Shown in pieces: positions 11,801 through 22,043 of a DNA stretch of 64,000 bases (position 1 is the first letter of the stretch; every line of letters begins with the position of its first letter). The notes under the pieces are model-generated. The model was not told where the DNA came from and made no database searches. It was given only the letters and a program-made list of their open reading frames with translations. The DNA is from Zarea fungicola (lineage: Eukaryota; Ascomycota; Sordariomycetes; Hypocreales; Cordycipitaceae). The DNA is taken from contig FWCC01000377.1 of the NCBI GenBank assembly GCA_900169235.1, forward strand, positions 1 to 64,000, read 5' to 3'. A program made the position numbers and the translations under genes.

Positions 11801-14068
11801 AGTCAATGGGGCCATGACTTTCGACCGGACTATAAAACAATTGGACAGAATCGAAAAAGTTTCCCCAATGTCCCTTTGATGGCTTTGACGGCTACTGCTA
11901 CACAAAACGTCATTGTCGACATTAAGCATAATCTTGACATGAAGCACTGTCAGGTCTTCTCACAAAGTTTCAACAGACCGAATCTATACTACGAAGTGCG
12001 ACCGAAGGGATCGTCTGCCAACTGCATTGCCACTATCACCGACCTCATTCACACTCATTATGCTGGCAAGACCGGCATCGTGTACACAATATCCCGGAAA
12101 CAGACCGAGACTGTTGCCGAGAAGCTCACAGCGCAGGGCATCACGGCGTGTCACTACCACGCTGGTATGCCGGTGCCCGAAAAAGTTGCCGCCCAGAATT
12201 TATGGCAAACGGGCCGTGTCAAAGTTGTTGTTGCTACCATCGCTTTTGGAATGGGCATTGACAAGCCTGACGTGCGGTTCGTGATTCACCATGGACTCCC
12301 ACAGAGCTTGGAAGGTTACTACCAAGAAACCGGTCGAGCCGGAAGAGATGGCAAGCCATCAGATTGCATTCTTCTTTACAGCAAAGGGGACATAAGAGTT
12401 CTCAAGAATCTCATAGAAAAGGGCGAAGGCGCCTTGGAGCAAAAAGAGAGACAACTGGTGATGCTTAACAAAGTGACAGCCTTCTGCGATAATCAGTCCG
12501 ACTGCCGTCGTGCTGAGGTATTGCGATATTTTGGCGAGGACTTCTCCTCCGCACAATGTCAGAAGAGATGCGACAATTGCAAATCAAACAAAGTTTTTGA
12601 GCAGAAGGACTTTTCGGCTTGTGGCAGATCTGCTATCCAGGTTGTCCGTTGTCAGCGGAAACTCACTGCCAGCCAGTGTGCGGATATTCTGCTTGGCAAA
12701 AAGTATCCAGACGGGGCAGACCAATTGTCGGACGACTTCTTCGGAGACGCTCGAGGGCTTATGAAGCACGAGGTTATTCGCGTCATCGACAAGCTTTTGG
12801 CTGAGAAAGCTTTCACCGAAAGCAACGTAGTTAGCAAATTCGGTGCCGCCACTCAGTATCTCAAAATGGGACCGGCGGCCAATTTCTTTTTGAGTGGGCA
12901 GCGCAAGTTAATGTTGACCATACAAATCGCAGATGGAGCTGCATCAACAAGGTCCAAGAGCAAGAAAGCTACAGCTAAGAAGACTAAAAAGACAAAGGGC
13001 CAAGAAATGCTTAATATGCAATCGACGTATGTATCGCCACCTGTTGGCAGACGCCGTGCCCGCCCTCTAGTGGACGACAGCAACGATGGGGAGTTCCCAA
13101 TAACCTCGCATGGCTACTCGCACGACGGCTTCGTCATCTCTGATGACGATGAAGACGACGACGATGAGGAAGATGATGCTTTTGATACCCTGCCCAGCCA
13201 CCGGCCAGCAAAGTCAAGCAGCAAAGCCAAGCAGTCCGCCGCACCAGCTGCAGCTGCAAAACCGTTCGGATCGCCCATTGTCTCTAGAAAACGACTGCAG
13301 GACCTTTCTGGACTCCACCAAGATTTTGTGAACGGGTTTGTTCAGGATGCTGGAAAAATAGAGGAACAGATACGCAACAAAAAGGAGCTGCGGCGACCTC
13401 TCTTTAGCCAACACGAGTTTCGCGAGATGGCAATCAATTGGACAATCAACATCAATCGAATGGGTCGTATCCCCGGCATCGATGCCGATAAGGTTAGAGA
13501 ATATGGCCCGAAATTACTCCCTATCCTGCTCAAAAGATACGAGCTCTATAGGGAAATAACAGGTGGGACCGAAGACCATGATCAAGTAGACAAGCAGATG
13601 TCTCACCAAGGCGGTATTGACCTCGCCAGCTCAGACATTGAGTTTGATGACGACGAGCACGGTGAAGGACCTAGTAACGGTGGCACCTCTCACTATTTTA
13701 CACCGAAGGACCAAACACGTCCTGACGTTTCAGCTTTCCATGCTCGACTACAAGAACAAAGCCAGACTTCTAGCCGCCCGTCGCAGAGTCAGTCCAGGGC
13801 GCCAAAGCCGTATAGCCGAGGGGGCGGTGGAAATCGCAAGTATGGCGGCAAGCGCAAAGCATACGGCGGCGGCGGCGGAGTGAGGAAGCGTAATACCAGC
13901 AGTGGCAGCTACGGAAGGAAAGCGAGCGGCGGCTCTTCCTTTGCTTCAGGCTCGGGGTTTGGAGGTGGAGGAGGCGGCAGCAGTGTATCGAGATCCTCAG
14001 GACCAAAAGGGGAAAACAAGATTGTGCGCAATGCTGGCGGTAGTGGCATTGGCATCATGCCGCTGTAA
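8900..14068 (+). CDS. sgs1: RecQ-family DNA helicase (Sgs1/BLM/QDE-3 type)
   Basis: ATP-dependent 3'-5' DNA helicase expected to act in the nucleus in recombination, double Holliday junction dissolution and fork repair; the Neurospora orthologue QDE-3 also acts in quelling. Intronless, 1722 aa. Residues 1-800 are poorly conserved, with Ser-rich and acidic patches and a coiled-coil around 500-570. The helicase core follows: Walker A PTGGGKS at 851-857, DEAH at 962-965, and the QETGRAGRDG motif VI. The RQC zinc module is intact (DCRRAEVLRYFGE, then CDNC with Cys1224 and Cys1227) and is followed by a winged-helix segment. An HRDC-like domain spans about 1458-1552 (MGRIPGIDADKVREYG). The tail is Gly-rich and basic. 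An acidic run (DDDEDDDDEEDD) precedes HRDC. All expected catalytic motifs are present. It faces KAR9 convergently. Confidence 0.96.
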   Translation: MTRNNLADHLTWLLNSISISKPHKNDFPAPAELYLGNSEIPDSISPPSTNSETSYRQDKAKNPTSSNLRIDGLHERTTQALPNRDPAQLSQDNMGRLTSTTKSKKPSLVSQQSLNATPKSSGSTNHDVRSSATKREPHRFPRVRKCKIQVLTLKIASSVQKDWGKYSSGKSKTAKQEPFSSIGMEFADLDADDLECMDLTTDTLQSNESLEIIKTVPIQSSREKSVPSSQSTSGKKRKSSDMAGLEADFEDQFADVYQMLGTAPPMSTPARRPAARKSNSSSVSRQKRRDAEIIMPSARKVRLSSISSIPGDLSSPTRTVASKQKHFLPGRLQNNASSSSPSLPDNESHKHEDEATCVPIFNPCPRTAASNGVDEPVQHVIPDSDDEYMTPPPPKTMTMSQESLQTRVIQSEASQTMAALPPPQLRRNVSFEDTTEELATTPPLDITISSQVPRILSHLSQNPNIVDKKAQQLNVLIQQNAREFKQAILDRCTKEKREAIKAEKERLQLQQKSLEALSGSLRRYVEMCEEREALAAQVATAYCEGIETEEEEVKLDNITEAVEEKEKQLMQELASAGVEEADCLSIGTASQDASQLDRVVVLGTQHVVGSMVNMSQPTRDGPSGMASGTQVVHQTQIGEIPGSSFLHDPSSNSNLASGRVAPQIFDAPFPRMASQSLAHSTSVPRPTVSQQNPFEEDESVFEVDDDIILLSPRSARKTPKNTPKTLQQREHDEFSDFSDDADMLAFAQDYESQQSGREQSPRSRRVFSEASGNVGPPAKANSTSRKPPTLPTQTLPQSKAPAIPPALMKFPWSPDVQRMLKDRFRMKGFRQNQLEAINATLAGRDAFVLMPTGGGKSLCYQLPAVVRSGKTRGVTIVVSPLLSLMQDQVNHMKALGIQAVAFNSECSADYKRQVLSAFDQRTPENFIELLYVTPEMFNKNIKFNQALDNLYRNGKFARLVIDEAHCVSQWGHDFRPDYKTIGQNRKSFPNVPLMALTATATQNVIVDIKHNLDMKHCQVFSQSFNRPNLYYEVRPKGSSANCIATITDLIHTHYAGKTGIVYTISRKQTETVAEKLTAQGITACHYHAGMPVPEKVAAQNLWQTGRVKVVVATIAFGMGIDKPDVRFVIHHGLPQSLEGYYQETGRAGRDGKPSDCILLYSKGDIRVLKNLIEKGEGALEQKERQLVMLNKVTAFCDNQSDCRRAEVLRYFGEDFSSAQCQKRCDNCKSNKVFEQKDFSACGRSAIQVVRCQRKLTASQCADILLGKKYPDGADQLSDDFFGDARGLMKHEVIRVIDKLLAEKAFTESNVVSKFGAATQYLKMGPAANFFLSGQRKLMLTIQIADGAASTRSKSKKATAKKTKKTKGQEMLNMQSTYVSPPVGRRRARPLVDDSNDGEFPITSHGYSHDGFVISDDDEDDDDEEDDAFDTLPSHRPAKSSSKAKQSAAPAAAAKPFGSPIVSRKRLQDLSGLHQDFVNGFVQDAGKIEEQIRNKKELRRPLFSQHEFREMAINWTININRMGRIPGIDADKVREYGPKLLPILLKRYELYREITGGTEDHDQVDKQMSHQGGIDLASSDIEFDDDEHGEGPSNGGTSHYFTPKDQTRPDVSAFHARLQEQSQTSSRPSQSQSRAPKPYSRGGGGNRKYGGKRKAYGGGGGVRKRNTSSGSYGRKASGGSSFASGSGFGGGGGGSSVSRSSGPKGENKIVRNAGGSGIGIMPL

Positions 14069-15150
14069 AAATGAAGATAACAAGGCATGAATGCAACCGA
14101 GCATATTTCGTGAAATGTGAGATCTGTTTATATTGATATAGAGGGCACTTCAGGAGCAGAGGGCACTTCAGGAGCGGTAGACGGATGATCAGTGCTGGGC
14201 TTTTTTTCCTGGCTTGGTCCTGCGAAGCATGGTTTTTTTTGGGTTTTTTTGGAGTTTGTTTTATGTCTCGGAGTTGCTTTTCGGTCTTCAACCCAGTCTC
14301 CTCACAGATATATACCTGTACATACGCATGCTTCTACTTCGGACAAGCCACCTGTGTATCTAGGACAAAAAAGGTGGAAACGTTAGTACCATATCAAAAC
14401 AACCCTCATTATTACAAAGCGTATGACAAGACAATGTGTATTGAACACCTGCTCTTATTTCCTGGAGCTGGGCCATCTTCCGAAAAAGACGAAGCAGGAG
14501 CATCCAGTTCTAGCTTGTATAGAAATAGCACTACACAGATACTTTGGTACAACAAAATACACACATGTAACATGAGACCTTAAGAGGCATGGAGCAGAAG
14601 CAAAAAGGAGAAAAAGATAAGCAAGCAAAAGAATCAATGTGAAAATTAGACTAGAGAGTGCTCTCTGGCCGGCGCTCATTGAATTGTGTTTGCCCTCTTG
14701 CTTGTCAGTCAAGAAATTTTGATATGAAGAGAGAGAAAAGCAGTCAAAACCAACGAGACAAAGTGAAAGAAAAGCATCATGTACAATTCCAGAATTAAAA
14801 CTCCGCCGCCAGGATATCGTTTGCTAAACATGTGTGCGTATGTGTCTGCGCACTTTGTTTTGTGCATCTATTGAATGAAAAAAGAAAGAAAGAAACAGGA
14901 AAAGAAGCAACAAGATTGATTGCCGCAGGATGCTCTTGAATTTGGAATAAACAAGAAAAAAAAACAAATAAAGCAAAAAGGTATCATTTGTTTGTTGCAC
15001 ATTTTCTCCTCACACTGGCTAGTATTAGCGCAACAACGTTGAAAGAAAAGCAAAAGTTAACAGGCAAAAACGCGCCACATTGTACAGTCTATTTTATATC
15101 TGCAACAAGACAAAAAAGCAAAGCTATAGTAATAGCCTTGTATGTTGCTT
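14069..15150. other. Convergent 3' region between RecQ helicase and KAR9
   Basis: About 1.1 kb, A/T-rich, with many short A or T runs. It should hold both 3' untranslated regions. It begins with an 18-nt tandem duplication described separately. No gene seen. Confidence 0.5.
14140..14175. repeat. 18-nt perfect tandem duplication
   Basis: AGAGGGCACTTCAGGAGC occurs twice head to tail, about 70 bp after the helicase stop codon, in the presumed 3' untranslated region. Confidence 0.9.
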
Positions 15151-18100
15151 CTAAAACCTCCATCGAGGTTTCGCGTCCTCGGCCTCCTTTCTGCGTGGCA
15201 GCATTGGGCTTGATCGGCCTGGCATTCTAGGTAAAACGCCGTCCCTATGTGAGGCCAGGGAGCTGGCCGATCTAGTGCTTACAGCCTCGCCGCCTTGATT
15301 AGGACGGGGTGGCTGCAGAGAGGTACGGCGGTTGGTGTTGACCGTGCCGCCCGCTGCCGACTTCTTCGCAAGCGTTTGCTGGGAGTAAGGCCCTGGGGAT
15401 GTAAGACGTTCTCGGATTCCAAGTCGTGAGTGACTTGTCCTAGAAGGTGATCTTTCGACCTGTGGAGATTCCGAGGTGGATCGGGTGAAAATGTTGCGCA
15501 TTGTCGGTAATTTGGAGCCGGTACTGCCGGGAGAAGCGGCAGATACTGTTCGCCGGTTTGGTGTAGCGACTGTACCCGGGCTTTGATGAGAAAGGTGCGA
15601 ATGTGAATGTGGAGCAGCGTAGCCAGGGGTGGCGTCTAGATCCCTAGTGTTTGTTGACGTGTTCCAGCGAGGGCGATTATCCAGAGTAGAGCCAGGTCGG
15701 GGGAGTGTGCCGCCATGCACAGGCGTGCCTGCAGAGGAGCTGGGAATTGTCGACAATCTTGCAGCTTGTCGCTTCGAGAACGCGGAAGCTGGCTCGGGTA
15801 GAGAGGAATATCTGCGGTTGGCCGAGGCGAGATTGTTCGGTGAACGAACTTTTGGTTTGCTTAGTATGGGGGTATGGGGATCGAACCCCAGGCTGGTCAT
15901 GATGACAGAGGAAGGCGGAGAGCTTCCGGGCGTCTCCTGACCACTGCCAGCAGTTGATCGGTCATTGGAAAGTAGACTAGAAACAGAATCTCTAAGCTGT
16001 TTGCTTCTATTGTCGGCTAGGATCTCCTCCACGACGGCATCAATATCCTTCATATTTCGCTTCAGGGTTGCCCAACGGGCTTGTAACTCGGTATGCAGGC
16101 GCAGGATTTCACCATTGACTGTCAGACGGTCTTTGACTCCGCGATCAATAATGGAAAGCACCCGCTCGATGGCAGGGCCATAATGCGTCTTCTTAGCCTC
16201 GTAGCTCTCAATCTTTTTGCTCATAGTAGATGGGTTCGTAAGATGTAGTCTGGCCTCGACAGCCTCGTGGAGCTTAAGCAGAGATCGCTCGACAGATTCA
16301 TGCATTTTTTGAGCTTGGCGACCGGCGCCACGGAATACAATGACCCATCTGTCCTCGCCAAGCTCCTTGCGTAGAGATTCGGCATCCTTCTCTAACTTTC
16401 GATAATTGTTGTCCAACCCAGTGCGCCTCATATCAAGTTCTTCGCAGGCGGTGGGAAATGTCTTTTCGGCCCTGGTTTCAAATACTGAAAGTCGCATTGG
16501 TAGAAAATCAAGAGATGCCCGGAGGGGCTGCATGCGGGCAAAGAGGGCCAGGAGACTAGAGTCGTCTTGGGATAAACTGGCGTTGGCAGCGGTCACGGAA
16601 CCGGGGCTCATGGGGGCAGTGGACAGGGACATGCGGCCGGGCGACTTTGTTATATGGGGTATAGTCACTGGCCCATCCTCGACAATGGTTTCAAGATCGC
16701 CGATATCAACATTGTCACCACCGGCGCTGGCCATGACAGTCTTGTGGCGGCGTTCTTCCATCTCAAAGACTAGGCGGCTTAGCTCGTCCATTTCGCTTTG
16801 TATGTCGCCAAGGACATTATTCCACAGCTCTTCCCATTCCATGGCAATCTCGACTTGAGTGCGGACAGTGTGCAGGGTCGACTTGATTTTGGACCACTCG
16901 TCGAGGATAATTTCCATCTGGGAGATGGCACGATGGGTATCCACTTTGGGCACTTGGGATGCGTCGTCGCGGCACTGAAGATCCTCAATCGCCCCGACAT
17001 ACGCGTTGATGAGTTCCTCAAATCGGACAATGGCAGTTTCGACATCACCCAGGCCTTCGCGGCCACCTGCCGCGGCCCATTCAACATCATCGTCGCTATC
17101 CAAGCCACCAATCACCTCTTGGGCTTTCGATATCCAGCTTCTTATCTGTTCGGCAGCATTTATGAGAGCCTTGGTGGCGGCTGTAGCGGTAGGAATGGCC
17201 GAAACTTTGCTGGAGAGCGAGCCGGCATCGGGCAGCTGTAGCGAGGTGAGCTGAGCAAGCTGATTGGCGAACGATGCTCGCGAGAGAGTGTATATGGAGC
17301 CTGGCCTGTTTCGACCGGGTGTGAAATAGGAGCTGAGGCCAGGAACGTAATCGGATTGTGCGGTGGCCGGGGGAGTGGCAGGCGGCGGAGGCGTATCTTT
17401 TGGAGGTGGTGGTGGAGGAGTCGCAGAAGCTGGAGGCGAGGGTGCAGGTGTTTGGCGTTCGAGATGCTCACGTCGAGTCTCGAGCGTTACTTTGGTGCCA
17501 TTGCCATTGGTGTGGTCAGGCAAGCGATACTTTTGAGTATCCATGATAAGGGGATCGGGCGCCTTGATTTCGGGCAGCTGCGGCGACTCGTCTGATATGG
17601 CCGAGGCGGCACGCAGGTTCGGCTGGCTGACGGAAGACTTGAGAGGGGCTGAGGCGCCGGCGCCTCTCCAGGGGCGGCCGCGCCTTGCGATGACTGAGCT
17701 GATGGAGCCGGCAATATGCTTCTCGTCAAGCTGGCGTAGCTGCTGTTCGTCGAGTCGACCGACGAGATCACTGGGCGGTGTGGGGCTGGCAACGAGTGCT
17801 GCCTTCTTGGAGGAGCCAAAGCCCAAAGCCTTGAGACGGGCAGCTAGACCAGGCGCGGGCTTGCGAGTAGCAGAAGTTAGTGAAGGGTTATTCGACGATT
17901 GTCTAGAGAGCGGGTGTGTGGTTGTTGTTGTTGCGGAATCGTTGTTGCTGGCGGGAGTGGCATTCGAGGCAGCAGCTCCAGCAAAGGTATCCGCAGTTGG
18001 CGTGGTGGTTGGCGTGTTGGTGGTGGTGGTATCCGCGTCGCGGGTTTGGCTACTGCTACGGCTCCAAGCAGAGGAGCTGGTGGTGCCTGGCTGGCTTGGG

Positions 18101-18504
18101 CTGCTAGTGGTGGAGACTGAGTTTGCTCTGGTGACTGTAGACGTGGACGTGGCACTCGACGTGCAAGTGGAGTCGTCCACGATGGAGGAGCCGGAGCCCG
18201 ACCAGCTGGTAGACAGCGAGGGCGGACAGGTCAGAATCGGACCGTCGCTCATGTATATATCAGCAAAGCCGAGAGGCGAGCTGCTCAGATTATGACCGTC
18301 GTCGTCATATTGTCCACGCAAATCAAAGTGAGAGTGCGGTCGCTGGATGCGAACGTGAGGATGAGGGGGAGACTGGCCAGAGGGAAGAGGTCTGGGAACA
18401 GTATGGACCCTGGGAGGCACCCTGGGATTGGATTGAACCCTCAACTTCTGGGGTGTCGTGTCGCCGCCTCTGTTGGGAGGGACGCTTGCTGGCGCCGAGG
18501 TCAT
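15151..18504 (-). CDS. KAR9: KAR9-family spindle-positioning protein
   Basis: Cytoskeletal adaptor that in yeast links Bim1/EB1 on microtubule plus ends to myosin V, orienting the mitotic spindle and guiding nuclear movement. 1117 aa from the ATG at 18504. The open frame continues upstream to about 18900 without another ATG, so that part is taken as 5' leader. The conserved helical KAR9 domain covers about residues 430-840 (KALINAAEQIRSWISKAQEV near its start). Residues 1-430 are Ser/Thr/Pro-rich and disordered with poly-Pro and poly-Thr tracts. The tail (840-1117) is Ser/Arg-rich and carries two SxIP-like EB1-binding motifs, STIP at about 918-921 and SKLP at about 997-1000. Intronless as read; a short upstream coding exon cannot be excluded. 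Confidence 0.88.
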   Translation of the reverse strand: MTSAPASVPPNRGGDTTPQKLRVQSNPRVPPRVHTVPRPLPSGQSPPHPHVRIQRPHSHFDLRGQYDDDGHNLSSSPLGFADIYMSDGPILTCPPSLSTSWSGSGSSIVDDSTCTSSATSTSTVTRANSVSTTSSPSQPGTTSSSAWSRSSSQTRDADTTTTNTPTTTPTADTFAGAAASNATPASNNDSATTTTTHPLSRQSSNNPSLTSATRKPAPGLAARLKALGFGSSKKAALVASPTPPSDLVGRLDEQQLRQLDEKHIAGSISSVIARRGRPWRGAGASAPLKSSVSQPNLRAASAISDESPQLPEIKAPDPLIMDTQKYRLPDHTNGNGTKVTLETRREHLERQTPAPSPPASATPPPPPPKDTPPPPATPPATAQSDYVPGLSSYFTPGRNRPGSIYTLSRASFANQLAQLTSLQLPDAGSLSSKVSAIPTATAATKALINAAEQIRSWISKAQEVIGGLDSDDDVEWAAAGGREGLGDVETAIVRFEELINAYVGAIEDLQCRDDASQVPKVDTHRAISQMEIILDEWSKIKSTLHTVRTQVEIAMEWEELWNNVLGDIQSEMDELSRLVFEMEERRHKTVMASAGGDNVDIGDLETIVEDGPVTIPHITKSPGRMSLSTAPMSPGSVTAANASLSQDDSSLLALFARMQPLRASLDFLPMRLSVFETRAEKTFPTACEELDMRRTGLDNNYRKLEKDAESLRKELGEDRWVIVFRGAGRQAQKMHESVERSLLKLHEAVEARLHLTNPSTMSKKIESYEAKKTHYGPAIERVLSIIDRGVKDRLTVNGEILRLHTELQARWATLKRNMKDIDAVVEEILADNRSKQLRDSVSSLLSNDRSTAGSGQETPGSSPPSSVIMTSLGFDPHTPILSKPKVRSPNNLASANRRYSSLPEPASAFSKRQAARLSTIPSSSAGTPVHGGTLPRPGSTLDNRPRWNTSTNTRDLDATPGYAAPHSHSHLSHQSPGTVATPNRRTVSAASPGSTGSKLPTMRNIFTRSTSESPQVERSPSRTSHSRLGIRERLTSPGPYSQQTLAKKSAAGGTVNTNRRTSLQPPRPNQGGEAVSTRSASSLASHRDGVLPRMPGRSSPMLPRRKEAEDAKPRWRF

Positions 18505-19687
18505 GGGTGCCCTGTATTTCGTGGTGATGTCGGTACCTTGCGGGTGCTGTGCTTGGGAGCCGATGGAGGCGGCAGTGACCACCTGCCCAGTACTGGTAAA
18601 AGGTGCTGGAGCACAGTCTTGCCTAGTGCTGTCGCAGGTCCCTAGAGGTGTTGGGAGGGTTGCAATGGGTGGTTGCAATGTATCCTGACCGTGAGAGTGG
18701 TGAGCCACTAATATCCCAAAACGACCAGTATAAAATGAGGTGGAGCGTGTCGCTGCCAAGGTCCGCACTAGATATTGGCAATATGAAATTGGGAAAAGGA
18801 GAGGGCAAGAAGAATGAGAACGAGAGGTTGTTGGTATCCCTGTCTTTTCTTTCTGTTCTCCCTTTCCCTTGTTGCGTTTCCCTTCTTTTATAATTCTCAC
18901 TGTTGTTTCGTTTGACGAAATGTAACGTCGAGCTGTGACAGTGGCAGCTCGCAGAAGAAAAAGGTGGCCGATATTGGTTTGTACTGTGAGTGGTGCTCCA
19001 GTACCCTGACTGGCTGCTCAATTGATGCTCAGTTGATTCCAGGGGAGCCTTGTTCTCTGCCGTAGTCTGGATGGGGCTTAGGGTGGCCGGTAGGTGGAGC
19101 CGTTCCGTCCAGGTACCCCTGTTTGCTGTAGCTTCAGAGGGGAAAGCTCTGCCAGCTGGTGGCAGCTGGCAGCAGCTGGCAATCGTTGGTACCAGAAATG
19201 ATGCCAGTGGCGGGCACGCCTTGCAGCTAGGTACCTAGCTCCCTGGGGGCCGCTGCAAGATGCACAATCCCACTGCACCACTGCACAGTGATGGAGTCGC
19301 TCCAACGCTTTCGCTGCCCGATAGTGCGATTCTCCCCCAAAAACGGCTGGGTTCGTTGCTGCTGATTCTGGGTTTTATCTCGATTCGGTTTTTTGTCTCT
19401 GTAATTGTCGCTCGCCGCGTCGATTCTATCACGCATACGCCCCTGGCAACATCAACTGGTATCTGTTCGTCTTCGTCCCAGTCATTAAAACCGGTTCTAT
19501 GGGCGTTCGTTTGTGTGGGCTCCGTCGGCGCGAAAGACGAATAGGGGTCCGATATCCTTTCAAGCTCGGTGTGTGGCGACGGTTCGTTTGACGTTGGTGT
19601 GGTTTCGGGGGGAAAGAGAAAAACAAGGCACTCAACACAAATGAAAAGATGGAAGAGCAAAAGCAGTGGAAGAAGAATTCGACTTGG

Positions 19688-19722
19688 AAAAAAAAAAAAA
19701 AAAAAANNAAAAAAAAAAAAAA
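19688..19722. repeat. Poly-A run containing a two-base N gap
   Basis: About 35 bases of A interrupted by NN at 19707-19708. The ambiguous bases mark an unresolved homopolymer length in the assembly, not a biological feature. Confidence 0.95.
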
Positions 19723-20315
19723 GAGAGAAAAGCAGCCTGAGTAGGCGTCGTGGATGAAGCAGCAAAGAGAGGCAAGAAGTGGGAATAGGTCAAGGCTAGG
19801 TAGAGAGTTAAAGTGCCAAACAAGCATGGGCAGGCAGACCAGTGCGCAGCGCAGTTGGCAAACGACGATGCGCCGCCAGGCCAAAATTACCTGCAGCCGC
19901 TCTCCAATGGAAGCTCCGGATCGGAAGTTGAACGCTACCCCACTAACAAAAAGAGTCAGACGTCAATGTTTTTCTTCTTATTACCTTTACCTTTCCCCTT
20001 GCTCCCCAAGAGCAACATACTGGTATAGTTGGGTAATTACCACCAAAATTTACAATACACTATGGCCACGCTAGTCAGTTCGGGTGTGCCACGGCTGGGG
20101 CCCCGAGGTGGGTGACTGTGGATGCCTGCACCATTTCTGAGGAGAAGCAACGAGGCCAGAGGCAGGTAATATTATTTAGTAGGTAGGCATCTGATGATGA
20201 TAAATTACGGAATACGCTTTGAGGCCTTAGTACCACTTGTCACGCGCTCTACTTATAGCGTTAGGAAATGCAGCGTCAACTGCCAGTGAAGGGGAAAAGC
20301 CAAGCACTTTATACC

Positions 20316-20351
20316 TTTTTTTTTTTTTTTTTTTGGGGGGGGGGGGGGGGG
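20316..20351. repeat. Adjacent T19 and G17 homopolymers
   Basis: A run of 19 T is followed directly by 17 G. The G run could fold into a quadruplex and both lengths may be inaccurate from sequencing. Confidence 0.9.
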
Positions 20352-22001
20352 CAGTGGCACCTGGAACTGTGGCGTGAGTAGCTCCAACGACAAGTCAGCC
20401 ACTGTACCAAGCCTCACCACGGCATCAGCCAACCGATCCCTTTATACGGAGCATTAATTCTTGCGCTAAAAATTTTTTTGACTTGCCTATGAGTACCACT
20501 CGCTTCCATTTTGTGTATGTTCCGGAGGAGTTATTGCTTCTTTATTTTTACGTTCAGTCTGCAAGATTTACTTGAGCTGAAGAAAAATCAATGACAGGTC
20601 TACCATGTACCGGGGCTATTATACCACCGCCTCATTTGCAATAAAACAAGTTAGGATATACAATTATTCTATCAGTTCTTCGCTTCATTTGGGGTTTCAG
20701 AGTGTCTGGTCGTTTTGTTATAGCTTCCGTTATATCTGAGATGACATTGATGTTTGGCCAGAGGCAGCCCTTGTTTATGCTTTACTATTATCGAATAGAT
20801 ACCCGACTGGGAGCTGTCAAAATTATTGTTCGTCATTGTCAAGCTTAGTCTCTCTAATCAAAGCCGGATTAGATTGTGGCTCTAGATCGAGATATTAGGC
20901 AATGCTGACGGACAGGTATGTGGCCGTCAGTCCCGACCACGCATGCCATGCGATAATTACATTAATAACACTCATTCCGGAGTGTCATAGTATTCCCCCG
21001 GCTGACCCGGAATATTGTAGTCTCAGATACGAAGCATATGACGCACTAATAACTGTCTGAATGGGATTTCCCATTCCAGAGCCGGCGAGGCGAGGATGGT
21101 TGTGGAACAGCAGCGCCTGAAGTGGCTACGGGTTGCCCTGGGCTGTGGCCAGCCTACCAACTGCCTCCTAGCAGCACCTGAAAGTGTAGGTAACCAACCC
21201 CTTGTAGCCTACCAAGCCAGGCGGTGTTGCAGGATATCTCGCTGCCATACATGAGCATTTAAACGTGCAGGGAATTATTGGTGCTTGATGTTGCTGACTT
21301 GTCTCTTGTTCGAACTTTACTTGATCTGTTTTCGACCTCAAACTGTCCCATTTTCAGCTCTGGTCTGGAATTCTATCCACATGTTAATACCCAAGAAACT
21401 AATAAAGCTACGCTACCTCATCGAACAAATGACCTGCAGTCGTCGCTCGCATCTCAGCAGCTCTATCCACTAGGGCGGCGCCGCAATCCAGGTACGGCTC
21501 CGCTATTGGACCAGGAACTGGTACTTGAGCAGGAGGAGGGTTCCATATGCACGTCTGCCGCTGGCAGCTGTCAGAATGCGAATAAATGGAATCAAGCTTG
21601 GTTCAATTGCAGCCAAGTTCCGTCTATAATATGTTCCGTACAAGAGTCGCAAGTACCAGCGGGCAACTCCCCTCTCGTGTTGACATCATCTCTGACCCCA
21701 TTGCGGCCCCCCGCACTGTGAACTCGTAGCGCGACGCAATTTCCAGCCGTCCAACCAGAGCAGCGAGTATTACATATGGAGCGACCAAGGAGTCTTTGGC
21801 ATTTGCCACTTGTGTGGCCCAGGTTTCTCTAATAACTAAATGACCAGGAATCGTGGCCTCGTGTGAAATGAAACAACCTAGAGTTGCCAGTAAGCCAGCA
21901 GGCAGCCCAGCCCCGTGAAGCATACCTTTATTACCTGCCTCTAACACGCCGTCTTCCAAGGGAGTACTTATATGTACCTACCTTGCCTAATAAAGTATTG
22001 T

Positions 22002-22043
22002 ACAAAGGCACTTACAGCGCATACAAAGGCCATTACAGCGCAT
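22002..22043. repeat. 21-nt tandem repeat, two copies
   Basis: ACAAAGGCACTTACAGCGCAT is followed by a copy differing at two adjacent bases (CA/AC swap). It lies about 700 bp upstream of the start at 22713, outside any called gene. Confidence 0.85.

Noticed and set aside
15880..15900. GATCGAACCCC, another tRNA-like sequence
   Set aside because: It lies inside the KAR9 coding sequence and no cloverleaf can be formed.
17543..18295. 250-aa frame antisense to KAR9
   Set aside because: Shadow of the low-complexity Ser/Thr region of KAR9.
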